From: Serratia proteamaculans
Lineage (GTDB): Bacteria > Pseudomonadota > Gammaproteobacteria > Enterobacterales > Enterobacteriaceae
DNA length: 64,000 bases
NCBI RefSeq assembly: GCF_008830365.1
Contig: NZ_WBKI01000007.1
Span: 62,001 to 126,000 of the forward strand
Reading direction: 5' to 3'
The translations under genes and the position numbers were made by a program. Every line of letters starts with the position of its first letter. The stretch's first letter is position 1. Below, piece after piece: positions 21,420 through 31,232 of the stretch. The notes under the pieces are model-generated. The model was given only the letters and a program-made list of their open reading frames with translations, ran no database searches and had not been told where the DNA came from.

Positions 21420-21975
21420 ATTGGGATAACTCACAGATAATGGCAAAGTTATAAACATGCGAGGCGATTTACACGCGGTTTTATTCACTTTTTCTGTGGA
21501 TAGGTGTGTGAAGAACTCAAGGGATAAGCCGGTAAAACTCTGGTGAGCCTAAAAACACCATAAAAATAAAAATAACATTAATCCTTTAAAAACATAAATA
21601 TATATAATTATCAACAGCCCTATACAGAGCAAAAATGTGATCTATGTCCGTTTAGGATCTTACCCTGGTGAAAGATCCACCAACGTCGTTTTTATCCACA
21701 GATTATCCGTATGAGTTACGCACAAAACGGACAATTTCGCAAAAAAGTGCCTGCGTCAAGGCTGTAAATCGAACCAGTGATCGGTAAAAATTTGGGTTAT
21801 CCCATAAATCTGTGGATAAATAGGTGTAAGATCCTGTTTATTGTCGGTGGCTTCAGGTGCACAAGCGTCGCCCGGAATTTTTCCTCTGCCGGCTGCGAGA
21901 AAAAAAGTCATGAAAAATCATGCTACTATTATTCTTTTCCCCAGTCCTTTCCCGCCAAGGTTCTCTGTGGACAAA
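21420..21975. other. DARS2-like DnaA-reactivating locus in the rppH-mutH gap
   Basis: This 0.7-kb non-coding gap holds perfect DnaA boxes TTATCCACA at 21692-21700 and, inverted, at 21811-21819. Near matches are TTATTCACT at 21481-21489, TGTGGATAG at 21495-21503 and TGTGGACAA at 21966-21974. The interval 21540-21620 is very AT-rich. In E. coli the mutH-ygdP (rppH) intergenic region is DARS2, which converts ADP-DnaA to ATP-DnaA with IHF and Fis and so promotes initiation at oriC. Matching synteny plus the facing box pair at 21481-21503 support the same role. IHF and Fis sites could not be assigned by eye. No convincing gene lies in the gap apart from mutH's promoter. Confidence 0.8.
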
Positions 21976-22014
21976 TACAGTACATTTTTCAACCAAATCT
22001 AACAGGCTGGTATT

Positions 22015-22701
22015 ATGGCGTTTTTATCTCCTTTGCCCCCTCCTCCAGAAAACGAACAACAGCTGTTTGAACGGGCGCAGCAGCTTGCCGGCTGCCACCT
22101 GGGTGAACTGGCCGAACGTGCACAGTTGGCTATCCCCAAAGACCTGAAGCGAGATAAAGGCTGGGTTGGCATGCTGCTGGAGCAGTATCTTGGCGCCATG
22201 GCGGGCAGCAAGCCGGAGCAGGATTTCCCCGAGTTGGGCATCGAGCTGAAAACCATCCCGATAGACGCCGCCGGCAGACCGCTGGAAACCACCTTCGTCT
22301 GCGTGGCGCCCTTAACCGGCAACAGCGGCGTAACCTGGGCCAGCAGCCATGTGCGCCATAAGCTGGCGCGGGTGTTGTGGATCCCGGTGGAAGGCGAGCG
22401 GCAAATCCCGCTGGCACAGCGACGTATCGGTTCACCGCTGTTGTGGAGCCCGAGTGCCGAAGAGGAAGAAATGTTGCGCCGCGACTGGGAAGAACTGATG
22501 GATTTGATCGTGCTGGGTCATGTAGAGCGGATCACTGCCCGTCACGGTGAAGTGCTGCAACTGCGTCCCAAGGCAGCCAACAGTAAGGCCCTGACCGAAG
22601 CTATCGGCGAACAGGGCCAGCCGATCCTCACATTGCCGCGCGGGTTCTACCTGAAAAAAAGCTTCACCGGCGCATTATTGGCAAGACATTTCTTCATCTG
22701 A
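22015..22701 (+). CDS. mutH: DNA mismatch repair endonuclease MutH
   Basis: Nicks the unmethylated strand at hemimethylated GATC sites when activated by MutS and MutL, giving strand discrimination to mismatch repair. It has 228 residues (E. coli 229). Catalytic residues Asp70, Glu77 and Lys79 are all present in [12 protein letters not shown], numbered as in E. coli. Its presence implies Dam methylation in this organism. It is preceded by the DARS2-like region and followed by ygdQ after 95 bp. Confidence 0.97.
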   Translation: MAFLSPLPPPPENEQQLFERAQQLAGCHLGELAERAQLAIPKDLKRDKGWVGMLLEQYLGAMAGSKPEQDFPELGIELKTIPIDAAGRPLETTFVCVAPLTGNSGVTWASSHVRHKLARVLWIPVEGERQIPLAQRRIGSPLLWSPSAEEEEMLRRDWEELMDLIVLGHVERITARHGEVLQLRPKAANSKALTEAIGEQGQPILTLPRGFYLKKSFTGALLARHFFI

Positions 22702-22796
22702 TCCTTTTTGTTTAGGTCGCGTTTAGCTAATAGTGTCGCTGTATCAATAAACGCGTATAATTCAGCCTTTGCTTTTTATTAAGGTGTGGTTTGCCA

Positions 22797-23513
22797 ATGT
22801 TCGAGTGGATTATGGATCCCAATGCCTGGTTAGCGTTAGGTACGCTGACCATTCTTGAGATCATTTTGGGTATTGATAACATTATTTTCCTGTCGCTGGT
22901 GGTGTCCAAGCTGCCGAAAGCACAGCAGAACAAGGCTCGCCGCATCGGGCTGGCCGGCGCAATGTTAATGCGTCTGGGGCTGTTGGCCTCTATCGCCTGG
23001 GTGATCCGTCTGACCCATCCGCTGTTTAGCGTCATGGACCACAGTATCTCGGCACGCGATCTGATCCTGCTGCTGGGTGGACTGTTCCTGATTTGGAAAG
23101 CCAGTAAAGAGATCCATGAAACCATCGAAGGCTCCGATGAAGAGCACCACACCAAGGTGCATGGCTTCTTCGGTGCCATCGTGCAGATTATGTTGCTGGA
23201 CATCATTTTCAGCCTGGACTCGGTGATTACCGCAGTAGGCCTGTCCGACCATCTGTTTATCATGATGGCCGCAGTGGTGATTGCCGTTGGCGTCATGATG
23301 TTTGCCGCCCGCCCTATTGGCGAGTTCGTTAACCGCCATCCTTCCGTGAAGATGCTGGCGCTGGCGTTCCTGATCCTGGTGGGCTTCACCCTGATGCTGG
23401 AAAGCTTCCAGGTGCATGTGCCAAAAGGCTACATCTACTTCGCGATGTTCTTCTCAATGTCGGTCGAAGCGCTTAATCTGATGCGCAGCAAGAAAAAAAC
23501 CGTCTCTGAGTAA
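22797..23513 (+). CDS. ygdQ: TerC-family integral membrane protein YgdQ
   Basis: Inner-membrane protein of the TerC family, whose members are linked to metal export or to metalation of exported proteins; the exact substrate of YgdQ is not certain. It has 238 residues from the ATG at 22797, which matches the E. coli start and is preceded by AAGGTG. A TTG two codons earlier is a less likely start. At least six hydrophobic segments are visible. The acidic TerC motifs EIILGIDNIIF (residues about 22-32) and LLDIIFSLDSVITAVG (about 127-142) are intact, with the conserved Asp residues. Confidence 0.93.
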   Translation: MFEWIMDPNAWLALGTLTILEIILGIDNIIFLSLVVSKLPKAQQNKARRIGLAGAMLMRLGLLASIAWVIRLTHPLFSVMDHSISARDLILLLGGLFLIWKASKEIHETIEGSDEEHHTKVHGFFGAIVQIMLLDIIFSLDSVITAVGLSDHLFIMMAAVVIAVGVMMFAARPIGEFVNRHPSVKMLALAFLILVGFTLMLESFQVHVPKGYIYFAMFFSMSVEALNLMRSKKKTVSE

Positions 23514-23519
23514 TTCCCC

Positions 23520-23555
23520 ACGGGAGTGCGCGCCAGCCGCTCCCGTTATTATTTT
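23520..23555 (+). terminator. Terminator after ygdQ
   Basis: A 7-bp stem (ACGGGAG at 23520-23526 with CTCCCGT at 23540-23546) is followed by TATTATTTT. It begins 7 bp past the ygdQ stop and fits a Rho-independent terminator. Confidence 0.75.
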
Positions 23556-23682
23556 CGCCTTCCGCCCTGCTCAGCGTCACTTTCTCTATAAAGATAAAGA
23601 CTTATCCGAAACACGGCGCCGCCAGAGTTTGCTAATCTAAGAAGAAGCTTCTTTTTTGCATACATAACAGAGGATCCGCAGG

Positions 23683-23901
23683 ATGAATAAGTGGGTAATG
23701 GCAATGTCTGCGTTGGTGATCACCGCCGGGTTGGCGGGATGTTCCAGCGATTACGTGATGGCGACCAAAGACGGCAATATGATCCTGACCCAGGGTAAAC
23801 CGGAGATTGACCAGGATACCGGCCTGATCAGCTACAAAGATGAAAAAGGCAACAGCCGTCAAATCAACGGCGATCAGGTTTCACAGGTTATCGAACGCTA
23901 A
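23683..23901 (+). CDS. ygdR: Small YgdR/YgdI-family lipoprotein
   Basis: A 72-residue lipoprotein. The signal peptide is about 19 residues with the lipobox LAGC (Cys20). The mature part is the DUF903 SH3-like fold shared by YgdI and YgdR, with [14 protein letters not shown] and the repeat-like pattern ending in VSQVIER. The molecular function of this family is unknown. E. coli ygdR occupies the same place between ygdQ and tas. It would be modified by Lgt (this window), Lsp and Lnt. It is preceded by a possible ribosome site (AGGATCCGCAGG). Confidence 0.9.
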   Translation: MNKWVMAMSALVITAGLAGCSSDYVMATKDGNMILTQGKPEIDQDTGLISYKDEKGNSRQINGDQVSQVIER

Positions 23902-24088
23902 TCCCCGTCGGCTATCCTGCGTGATAGCCTTCCCCGCACTGAATCCACTTCCCCCATCTTCCCGGCTTGGTTATAGTCGGCAAAGGCGATATCACCGCCT
24001 TGCAGGTTGTTTGCCACAGCCTGCCATTTGGCTCCTGTTTCACCGGGCGGTACCGCCCGTTAGCGCTAACATGAAAGGAAGGCCGTTA

Positions 24089-25129
24089 ATGCAATACCAC
24101 CGTATTCCCCACAGTTCTTTAGAAGTGAGCGTGCTGGGACTGGGCACCATGACCTTTGGCGAACAGAACAGTGAAGCCGATGCCCATGCGCAACTCGACT
24201 ATGCATTAGCCGCTGGCGTCAACCTGATCGATACCGCAGAGATGTACCCGGTCCCGCCCCGTCCTGAAACCCAGGGGCTGACCGAACAATACATTGGCAG
24301 TTGGATCAAGGCACGCGGCAACCGTGAGAAGATAGTGCTGGCCAGCAAGATTGCCGGGCCGGTCCGTGGCACCGACAGCAGCATCCGCCCACAGCAGGCG
24401 CTGGATCGCAAAAATATCCGTGTCGCGCTGGACGCCAGCCTGAAACGACTCAACACCGATTATCTCGATCTCTACCAACTGCACTGGCCACAGCGTCCGA
24501 CCAACTACTTCGGCAAGCTCAATTATCAATACACCGATGATAAAGCCACCGTAACCCTGCTGGAAACGTTGGAGGCGCTGACCGAACAGGTGCGTGCCGG
24601 TAAAATCCGCTATATCGGGGTGTCTAACGAAACGCCATGGGGCGTAATGCGTTACCTGCAACTGGCTGAAAAGCACGAGTTGCCGCGCATCGTCTCAATT
24701 CAGAATCCCTACAGCCTGTTGAACCGCAGTTTTGAGATTGCCCTGGCAGAGATCAGCCAGCACGAAGGCGTCGAACTGCTGGCCTATTCCAGCCTGGCGT
24801 TCGGTACCCTGAGCGGCAAGTATCTGAACGGCGCCAAACCGGCCGGGGCGCGCAACACGTTATTCACGCGCTTTAACCGCTACTCTGCGCCACAAACGCA
24901 GTTGGCGATTGCCGAGTATGTCGCGTTAGCCAAAAAGCACGGGTTGGATCCTTCGCAGATGGCGCTGGCCTTTGTGCGCCAGCAACCGTTCGTTGCCAGT
25001 ACCCTGCTGGGCGCGACCACGCTGGAACAACTGAAAACCAACATCGACAGTTTCGACGTGGTGTTGAATGAAGATGTGTTACAGGGGCTGGAAGAGATCC
25101 ACACCCGCTTTACCATTCCTGCCCCATAA
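24089..25129 (+). CDS. tas: Aldo-keto reductase Tas
   Basis: NADP(H)-dependent aldo-keto reductase with a TIM-barrel fold; E. coli Tas was found as a multicopy suppressor of tyrosine auxotrophy and its physiological substrate is unclear. It has 346 residues from the ATG at 24089, exactly the E. coli length. An in-frame extension upstream is non-homologous and rejected. A GGAAGG site at 24077-24082 supports the start. The catalytic Asp and Tyr are in DTAEMYP (about residues 51-57), the Lys in LASKIAGP and the His in LYQLHWP. Confidence 0.95.
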   Translation: MQYHRIPHSSLEVSVLGLGTMTFGEQNSEADAHAQLDYALAAGVNLIDTAEMYPVPPRPETQGLTEQYIGSWIKARGNREKIVLASKIAGPVRGTDSSIRPQQALDRKNIRVALDASLKRLNTDYLDLYQLHWPQRPTNYFGKLNYQYTDDKATVTLLETLEALTEQVRAGKIRYIGVSNETPWGVMRYLQLAEKHELPRIVSIQNPYSLLNRSFEIALAEISQHEGVELLAYSSLAFGTLSGKYLNGAKPAGARNTLFTRFNRYSAPQTQLAIAEYVALAKKHGLDPSQMALAFVRQQPFVASTLLGATTLEQLKTNIDSFDVVLNEDVLQGLEEIHTRFTIPAP

Positions 25130-25133
25130 ACAA

Positions 25134-25160
25134 GATGGGGCGCCTAATCAGCGCCCCATC
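25134..25160. terminator. Bidirectional terminator between tas and lplT
   Basis: A perfect 10-bp stem (GATGGGGCGC at 25134-25143 pairs with 25151-25160, loop CTAATCA) lies between the stops of two convergent genes. On the plus strand it is followed by CATTATTTT. Confidence 0.85.
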
Positions 25161-25162
25161 CA

Positions 25163-26359
25163 TTATTTTGCCCGCCGCTGCGACAGCCACAGTGCGCTAA
25201 TCGCCAGTGCGAACACCACGCCAAAACCAATCCCCACGCCGACCACCGGCACGCTGATTTTGACCGCCAGAGAATACAACCCGAGCATCAGCAACATGGC
25301 GGTGTTCTCCCCCAGGTTCTGCACCGCGATCGCGTTCCCCGCCCCCACCGAGTTTTTGCCCCGCTCCTGCAATAGCGCGTTCAGCGGCACCACAAAGAAG
25401 CCGCCCAATACACCGATAATCAGCAGCAGAGCATAAGCGTTAAACAGGGTGGTTTGCAGCGCGAATATTGCCACCGCTACGCCGATCAGGATCCCGGCCG
25501 GCATACAGCGCTTCACCGTTTCCAGCGTGACGAAGCGCGCGGCCGCACCGGCACCGATCACAATCCCGACCGCCACCATGGCATTGAGCAGCGTCGGCGT
25601 GGCGTTATCGGCGATACCGAGCGCCACCGGCACCCACAGCACCAACAGGAAGCGCAGCGTGACCCCTGCGCCCCAGAACAGGCTGGTGCCAATCAATGAG
25701 AAGCGTGTCTGGCCGTCGCGCCACAACACCACACAGGCGTTGAAGAAGGCCCGCGTCATGGCTCGCGGCGTCCAGGAAACGGCAGGATGTGCCGCCGGCA
25801 AGCGCGGAATGTACAGGTTGGCAATCACCGCCGCCGCATAGACCACCGCACACACCGCCAGCGCCGCCACGATATGCCAGTCGGCCAGTATGCCGCCGGC
25901 CACCGATCCGATCAGGATCGCGGCAATGGTGGAGGCCTCCATCAGGCCATTGGCCTTGACCAGTTTTTCGCCGCTGGTGATCTCGCCCAAAATACCGTAC
26001 TTGGCGGGTGAATAGGCCGCCGCGCCAACGCCCACCAGGGTATAGCCGAGAAAAGGATTGAAGCCGAAGCAAATCACCAGCGCACCGGCCAGTTTCAGAC
26101 CGTTGGCCACCATCATCACCCGCCCCTTGGCGAAGCTGTCAGCAACCTGACCAACAAAAGGCGCGAGGATGATGTAGGTGGCGACAAACGCCATCTGCAA
26201 AATCGGCTGGCTCCAGTCGGGATAGAGCTGTTGCTTGATCAACGCCAGCGTGGCGAACAGCAGCGCATTGTCGCCGAATGCGGACAGAAACTGGGCGCAA
26301 ATCACCGCAATCATGCTGCGTGATAGCAAGGGTGAATCAGTATTCAACGTCGGGTTCAT
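25163..26359 (-). CDS. lplT: Lysophospholipid transporter LplT
   Basis: MFS-family flippase that moves 2-acyl lysophosphatidylethanolamine and related lysolipids from the outer to the inner leaflet of the cytoplasmic membrane, where Aas re-acylates them. It has 398 residues (E. coli 397) with about twelve hydrophobic segments. The LplT-typical segments [15 protein letters not shown] and [14 protein letters not shown] are present. Its ATG overlaps the aas TGA by one base, which indicates coupled translation and a two-gene aas-lplT operon. Confidence 0.96.
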   Translation of the reverse strand: MNPTLNTDSPLLSRSMIAVICAQFLSAFGDNALLFATLALIKQQLYPDWSQPILQMAFVATYIILAPFVGQVADSFAKGRVMMVANGLKLAGALVICFGFNPFLGYTLVGVGAAAYSPAKYGILGEITSGEKLVKANGLMEASTIAAILIGSVAGGILADWHIVAALAVCAVVYAAAVIANLYIPRLPAAHPAVSWTPRAMTRAFFNACVVLWRDGQTRFSLIGTSLFWGAGVTLRFLLVLWVPVALGIADNATPTLLNAMVAVGIVIGAGAAARFVTLETVKRCMPAGILIGVAVAIFALQTTLFNAYALLLIIGVLGGFFVVPLNALLQERGKNSVGAGNAIAVQNLGENTAMLLMLGLYSLAVKISVPVVGVGIGFGVVFALAISALWLSQRRAK

Positions 26360-28512
26360 CAGACAGTCTCCGGCTCTTCAGCCATGTTACGCAGAGTCAC
26401 AAAGTCCGGTTTCCCGCTGCCGAGCACCGGTAAGGTTTTCAAAATACGGATATCACGCGGCACGGACAGCTCAGGGTTGCCCAATTCCCGCGCCACCTTC
26501 AACAAGGCTTCGCGGGTGATGCCGGCGTCGGTGGTAAACAACACCAACGCCTCACCTTTGCTGCTGTCGCTTTTCACCGTGGCGGCGTGCTGCCCCTCCG
26601 GTGCTACGCGCTGCGCCAGCAGCTCCACGCTTTCCAGCGAGACCATTTCACCCGCCAGTTTGGCAAAGCGCTTCACCCGACCGCGGATCACGCAGTACCC
26701 CTGCTCGTCCAATGTGACAATATCGCCGGTATCGTACCAACCCGGCTGCAGATTGCCGTGATCATCCTCTGCCGCCGGGGGCTCCAGCTCGCCCGGGCGT
26801 TCCACACGCAGATAGCCTTTCATGATATTAGGCCCCTTCAACTGCAAGCGCCCGCCGTTATCGATACCCGGCACCTTCATCAACCGCGCCTCCATATTCG
26901 GCATGATACGGCCGACGGTCCCCACCTTGGCCGCCAGCGGCACGTTGATCGACACCACCGGCGCGCATTCGGTCACGCCATAGCCTTCCAGGATGCGAAT
27001 GCCATATTTGTCCTGATAAATCTGTTTGGTGCTGTCCGCCAACTTTTCCGCCCCGGCCACCACGTAGCGCAAACGAGCAAAATCATACGGGTGGGCAAAG
27101 CGGGCATAGTTATTGAGGAAAGTCGCGGTGCCGAACAGCACGGTGCAGTTGCGGTCATAAACCAGCTCAGGTACCACACGGTAATGCAGCGGGCTGGGAT
27201 AAAGGAAAATGCGGCTGCCGGTCATCAGCGGGGTCAACAGCCCGACCGTCAGGCCAAACGAATGGAACAGCGGTAACGATGACATAAAGCGGTCACGCGG
27301 GGTGAAATCGGCGATGGTGCGGATCTGTTCAACGTTGGCCAGCAGGCTGGCGTGAGAATGCACGACGCCCTTCGGATTGCCCTCCGAGCCGGAGGTGAAC
27401 AGGATCAGCGCCGCATCGTCCGGTTGCTGCGGCAGCATGGCGCGCGCCGGTTGGAACAGGTGACGCAGGATCCACAGCTTGTCCGCCAGAGTAATCGTAT
27501 CTTTCAGATCCTCCAGGTACACCCAATTGGCCTCCGGCACCTGCTGTGGCAAATGCGTCAACTTGCCCTTTTCCAGGAACTGGCGCGAAGTGACGATGGT
27601 TTTGAGGCTGGCGGCGATCATGGCGCTTTTCAGGCCCTTGGAACCGGCGGTGTAGTTGAGCATCGCCGGAATGCGGTTGCGCAGGGAGGCGCCAAAAATA
27701 GCCGCTACGGTGATGGTCGCGTTCGGCAATAACATACCGACATGTTCGCCCTCGGCGGTAAAACGTTGCAGGATACGGCTGACGCCCAGCGCTTTCTTGG
27801 TCAGCGTCCGGTAACTGTCCTCCTTGAAGTTAATATCCTCGATACACGGCTTGCTGCGGCCATAACGGTGCTGCGCCGCCAGCAGGGCCTGAAACAGGGT
27901 CTGCGGCTCACGGGTATCCATCCGCGCCTGCATCATGATCTGGTGCAGCCGATCCCCGGCCAATGCACGGCGATCGCGGGCGCGCGGCGCTACCGGCATC
28001 GGCAGCGAGGTCGGCGGTAAAATACGGATGCTGATCTGCGGGAACCAGCGGATCCTGAACACCCCGGCCATGCGCCCAAAGGGACTGAACTCGGCGCCAT
28101 CCAGCCGTATCGGTACCAGGGTCGCTCCGGATTTGGCGGCGATAAACGCGGCACCGTCATAAACCTTCATCAGCGAACCGGTAACGGTGATACGCCCTTC
28201 AGGAAACACCACCACCGGCCGCCCTTGCTCTACCGTGCGCACCAGCTGTTTGATAGCCATGGGTTTGGTCGGATCGAGCGAGACAAAGTCGATATAGGGC
28301 CGCAGCCAGCGCATAAACCAGCGTTCGCCAATACTGGCATACACGGCAAACACCGGCTTGATCGGCAAAAACACCGCCAGCAAAACGCCGTCGAGGAAGG
28401 AGATATGATTGGGGGTAATCAGCAGCTTTTGCTGATCGAAATGTCGGACGTCGCCCTCGACACGTACCCGGTACAGCAGGCGGAACAGCACCCGCAGTAT
28501 AGAAAAGATCAT
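26359..28512 (-). CDS. aas: Bifunctional 2-acyl-GPE acyltransferase / acyl-ACP synthetase Aas
   Basis: Re-acylates lysophosphatidylethanolamine using acyl-ACP that it makes itself from free fatty acid, ATP and ACP. It has 717 residues (E. coli 719). The N-terminal PlsC-type acyltransferase has the HX4D motif at His36-Asp41 (NHISFLD) and [10 protein letters not shown] near residue 105. The C-terminal AMP-binding synthetase has [12 protein letters not shown] near residue 370 and YDTGDIV. It sits on the inner membrane and works with LplT, encoded immediately downstream. Confidence 0.96.
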   Translation of the reverse strand: MIFSILRVLFRLLYRVRVEGDVRHFDQQKLLITPNHISFLDGVLLAVFLPIKPVFAVYASIGERWFMRWLRPYIDFVSLDPTKPMAIKQLVRTVEQGRPVVVFPEGRITVTGSLMKVYDGAAFIAAKSGATLVPIRLDGAEFSPFGRMAGVFRIRWFPQISIRILPPTSLPMPVAPRARDRRALAGDRLHQIMMQARMDTREPQTLFQALLAAQHRYGRSKPCIEDINFKEDSYRTLTKKALGVSRILQRFTAEGEHVGMLLPNATITVAAIFGASLRNRIPAMLNYTAGSKGLKSAMIAASLKTIVTSRQFLEKGKLTHLPQQVPEANWVYLEDLKDTITLADKLWILRHLFQPARAMLPQQPDDAALILFTSGSEGNPKGVVHSHASLLANVEQIRTIADFTPRDRFMSSLPLFHSFGLTVGLLTPLMTGSRIFLYPSPLHYRVVPELVYDRNCTVLFGTATFLNNYARFAHPYDFARLRYVVAGAEKLADSTKQIYQDKYGIRILEGYGVTECAPVVSINVPLAAKVGTVGRIMPNMEARLMKVPGIDNGGRLQLKGPNIMKGYLRVERPGELEPPAAEDDHGNLQPGWYDTGDIVTLDEQGYCVIRGRVKRFAKLAGEMVSLESVELLAQRVAPEGQHAATVKSDSSKGEALVLFTTDAGITREALLKVARELGNPELSVPRDIRILKTLPVLGSGKPDFVTLRNMAEEPETV

Positions 28513-28578
28513 GCCCTTCTCCCCTTGGCCAAGATGAGCGTAAATGGTTGTAGGGAAAAGAATACTATATGGCAGGCA

Positions 28579-28668
28579 AAAAAAAACCTACGCATCCGCG
28601 TAGGTTGGTGCAAATTAATATGGGTTCAACAAACAAGTTGCCGAAACTCACCAATCAATACCTCTGGG
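28579..28668 (-). ncRNA. omrA: OmrA/OmrB-family small regulatory RNA
   Basis: The minus strand from 28668 reads CCCAGAGGTATTGATTGGTG, the conserved 5' seed of E. coli OmrA, and ends in a GC hairpin (ACCTACGC...GCGTAGGT) followed by nine T at 28586-28578. Total length is about 90 nt (OmrA is 88). A -10-like TAAATT at 28680-28675 lies 6 nt before the start; the -35 is poor, as expected for an activator-dependent promoter. In E. coli these Hfq-binding RNAs are made under OmpR control, lie between aas and galR, and repress outer-membrane protein mRNAs such as cirA, fepA and ompT. Here one copy is visible, not the E. coli tandem pair. Assignment as A rather than B rests on TTGATTGGTG. Confidence 0.92.
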
Positions 28669-28754
28669 ACGTTCAATTTACCCCGCTCCGGCAAAAGCCA
28701 GCCAGCGGGCAATCGCAACATTAAGGTGCAAAGTGTAACCAGGGGTGTAATTAT

Positions 28755-31013
28755 CTATCGAACGCTCACTTCGACCAGGCAGCTCATGGCGTTCGGGCCC
28801 TGGGTTAACGGCGAGGTGCCGATATCCAGCGTCAATACGTTCGGGTTGCCAGACTGCTCCACCTCCAGGCGCTCGGCGCCGAAGCCCGGATCAAACCAGG
28901 CACCGGTGGCCATCAGTACCACACCTCGGGTGACACCGTCGGTAAGAGAAACGCCTGCCAGACAACGGCCACGCGCATTGCTGACCAGCACCTCAGTGCC
29001 ATCGACAATACTGCGTTCTGCCGCATCTTGCGGATGCATATACAGCGTCTCGCGACCGGCGGTTTTATTGCCCTGCGCCAGCGGTGCCGGATCCATCTGG
29101 CTGTGCAGACGGTCGCTCGGCTGGATGGAAATCAGGTGCAGCGGCCAATCTTTGGCCTGCGGCGCACCCAGCCATTCGGCCGGCGGCTGCCACTGCGGAT
29201 GCGGTGCAAAATCAGCATAACCGTAGCCGGCGATTTTCTCGCTGAACAACTCAATCTTACCGCTCGGGGTTTGCAGCGGATTGGCCTGTGGATCGGCGCG
29301 GAAGTCATCAAAGAACACGAACTCTTTCGCCGGTGCCGGCAGTTCGACATAGCCTTTGCGCCAGAAGTCCTCAAACTCCGGCCATGTCACGCCGGTGCCT
29401 GCCTGCGCCTGTCCGCACTGCTGATAGATAGATTCGATCCAGGCGCGTTCGTCGCGGTTCTCGGTGAATTGTTCGCGGTAACCGAGTCGCTCCGCCAGAT
29501 CGGCAAAAATATCAAAGTCATTTCGCGCCTGATGCTGTGGCGCAATCGCCTGATGCATCGCCAACACATAGCGATCGCGCGATGAACCGCCGATATCGTT
29601 ACGTTCCAGCGAGGTTGTGACCGGCAGCACGATATCTGCCATTTTGGCGGCCGGTGTCCACCAGATATCCTGCACAATCACCGTATCCGGCTTCTGCCAA
29701 CCCTCCACCAGTCGGTTTAACTGTTGGTGGTGATGGAACGGATTGCCACCGGCCCAGTGCACCAGATGGATATCCGGATAATGCAGCGTCTCGCCGCGGA
29801 ACTGGTAAGGTTCGCCCGGTTGCAGCAACATGTCACAGATGCGCGCCACCGGGATCGCCAGCCCGCAAGGATTGACCCCCACCGGCATCATTGGCCCCGG
29901 TGTATCCACGCGCGGGTTGCCGACGCCGTTCATTGAACCGTGCCCAAACGAGAAGCCGCCGCCCGGCAGCCCAACCTGACCGAGCATCGCCGACAGGGCA
30001 ATCATCATCCAGTAGGGTTGTTCGCCACGGTGAGCGCGCTGAACGGAATAGGAACAGGTGATAAAGCTGCGCACGCCGATCAGTTGCTGTGCCAGCAAGC
30101 CGATGCGTGCCGCGGGGATGCCGGTGATCGCACTGGCCCACTCCGGCGTTTTCGCTACGCCGTCCTCGGTGCCGCGCAGATAACTCGCCAGTTGGTCGTA
30201 ACCGGCACAGTGGCTATAAAGGAATGCCTCGTCCTGCGCACCCCGCCGCTGAATTTCATATGCCAACGCCAACATCAGCGCCACATCGGTATTCGGGCGG
30301 ATCGGGATCCATTCGGCATTGACGAATGCCGGGCAGTCATCACGCATTGGACTGATGTTGATGACTGGGGTGCCTTTCTGCACCAGCTTTTGCAGCCACG
30401 GCTTGAGTGAATGCTCCGCCGCACCGCCGGAGGAAACCTGGGCATTTTTCAATGCCAGGCCACCGAAAGCCACAAACAGTTCGCAGTGTTCGACCACGCT
30501 CGGCCAACTGGTGACGCGCCCGGTCAATGGGGTGAAGGTGCCAATCACATAAGGCAGGAAAAACTGTGCGGCGCCCCAACTGTAGTTGCCCAACTGGTCA
30601 ACACCGCCACCGCCGCCGAAATAAAAACGCCGTACCAGCGAGCGCGCATGATGTAAACGCCCGGCGGATGACCAGCCATAGGAACCGGTAAACAGGCCCG
30701 AGGGGCCGTAGCGATCGCGCACGCGACGGTTTTCTTCCGCTACCAGATCGAGTGCCAAATCCCAGTCCACTTCGACAAAATCTTCACGCCCCCGTAGCGT
30801 ACGATCGCTGCCTTCACGCTTTTGCAGCCAGGAGCGACGCACGGCAGGTTTGCGGATACGCTTGTCGGAATAGGCCATCGGCGCGATGGAGGCGAGCATC
30901 GGGGAAGGGTCCGGATCGTCGGCGAACGGCTCACAACGGATAAGCCTGCCGTCTTCAACCACGGCGGTATACGCCCCCCAGTGAGCGAGCTGCGGATAAC
31001 GTTTAATCGACAT
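28755..31013 (-). CDS. BisC/TorA-family molybdopterin oxidoreductase (probable biotin or S/N-oxide reductase)
   Basis: Bis-MGD molybdoenzyme of the DMSO-reductase family, 752 residues from the ATG at 31013; an earlier in-frame start lacks family support. SYGWSSAGRLHH contains the probable Mo ligand, the Ser aligned with that of DMSO reductase (Ser116). Cofactor-binding segments QRAHRGEQPYWMMIALSAMLGQVG and IVLPVTTSLERND follow. There is no Tat signal and no N-terminal Fe-S cysteine cluster, which points to a cytoplasmic, BisC-like enzyme that reduces biotin sulfoxide or methionine sulfoxide. It is an insertion relative to E. coli, divergent from galR. Substrate is inferred; identity to E. coli BisC appears only moderate. 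Confidence 0.8.
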   Translation of the reverse strand: MSIKRYPQLAHWGAYTAVVEDGRLIRCEPFADDPDPSPMLASIAPMAYSDKRIRKPAVRRSWLQKREGSDRTLRGREDFVEVDWDLALDLVAEENRRVRDRYGPSGLFTGSYGWSSAGRLHHARSLVRRFYFGGGGGVDQLGNYSWGAAQFFLPYVIGTFTPLTGRVTSWPSVVEHCELFVAFGGLALKNAQVSSGGAAEHSLKPWLQKLVQKGTPVINISPMRDDCPAFVNAEWIPIRPNTDVALMLALAYEIQRRGAQDEAFLYSHCAGYDQLASYLRGTEDGVAKTPEWASAITGIPAARIGLLAQQLIGVRSFITCSYSVQRAHRGEQPYWMMIALSAMLGQVGLPGGGFSFGHGSMNGVGNPRVDTPGPMMPVGVNPCGLAIPVARICDMLLQPGEPYQFRGETLHYPDIHLVHWAGGNPFHHHQQLNRLVEGWQKPDTVIVQDIWWTPAAKMADIVLPVTTSLERNDIGGSSRDRYVLAMHQAIAPQHQARNDFDIFADLAERLGYREQFTENRDERAWIESIYQQCGQAQAGTGVTWPEFEDFWRKGYVELPAPAKEFVFFDDFRADPQANPLQTPSGKIELFSEKIAGYGYADFAPHPQWQPPAEWLGAPQAKDWPLHLISIQPSDRLHSQMDPAPLAQGNKTAGRETLYMHPQDAAERSIVDGTEVLVSNARGRCLAGVSLTDGVTRGVVLMATGAWFDPGFGAERLEVEQSGNPNVLTLDIGTSPLTQGPNAMSCLVEVSVR

Positions 31014-31200
31014 GCGGTTCTCAAACAAAAGTAGATACCCAAAAGTAACATTAGCCGACCTGCGCCGCCAAAGCACAAATGACTCTATTACTGGGTGCTA
31101 CAGGTCTAAGCGCACGATAAATCGCCCATATCTGCAACAGCCGCCACAAGTTGCGATCGCCAGTGCTTGCAGCCCCGGGCTTTTTCCGCAAGACTGAGGA

Positions 31201-31216
31201 ATGTAAGCGATTACCC
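31201..31216 (+). promoter_or_regulatory. GalR/GalS-type operator before galR
   Basis: ATGTAAGCGATTACCC matches the 16-bp GalR/GalS operator consensus GTGKAANCGNTTNCAC at all fixed positions except the first and next to last. It ends 17 bp before the galR ATG, so binding would block the promoter or ribosome site. Autorepression of galR is inferred. The divergent BisC-like gene starts 190 bp away. Confidence 0.7.
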
Positions 31217-31232
31217 AGGATGTATGACAGAT

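Noticed and set aside
21319-22014. Possible chromosomal origin (oriC), because of DnaA boxes and AT-rich DNA
   Set aside because: Enterobacterial oriC lies by mnmG and mioC, which are absent; synteny fits DARS2 in the rppH-mutH gap.
21777-22070. 97-codon plus-strand frame running into mutH
   Set aside because: It overlaps the mutH start in another frame, contains the DnaA-box region and has no family features.
22727-23389. 220-codon minus-strand frame opposite ygdQ
   Set aside because: Mirrors a conserved membrane-protein gene; no homology or ribosome site recognised.
23840-24088. N-terminal extension of Tas
   Set aside because: It overlaps ygdR in another frame and is not homologous; the ATG at 24089 gives the exact family length.
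28225-29220. 331-codon plus-strand frame opposite aas, the sRNA and the BisC-like gene
   Set aside because: It spans a terminator and two well-supported minus-strand genes; composition is that of an antisense shadow.
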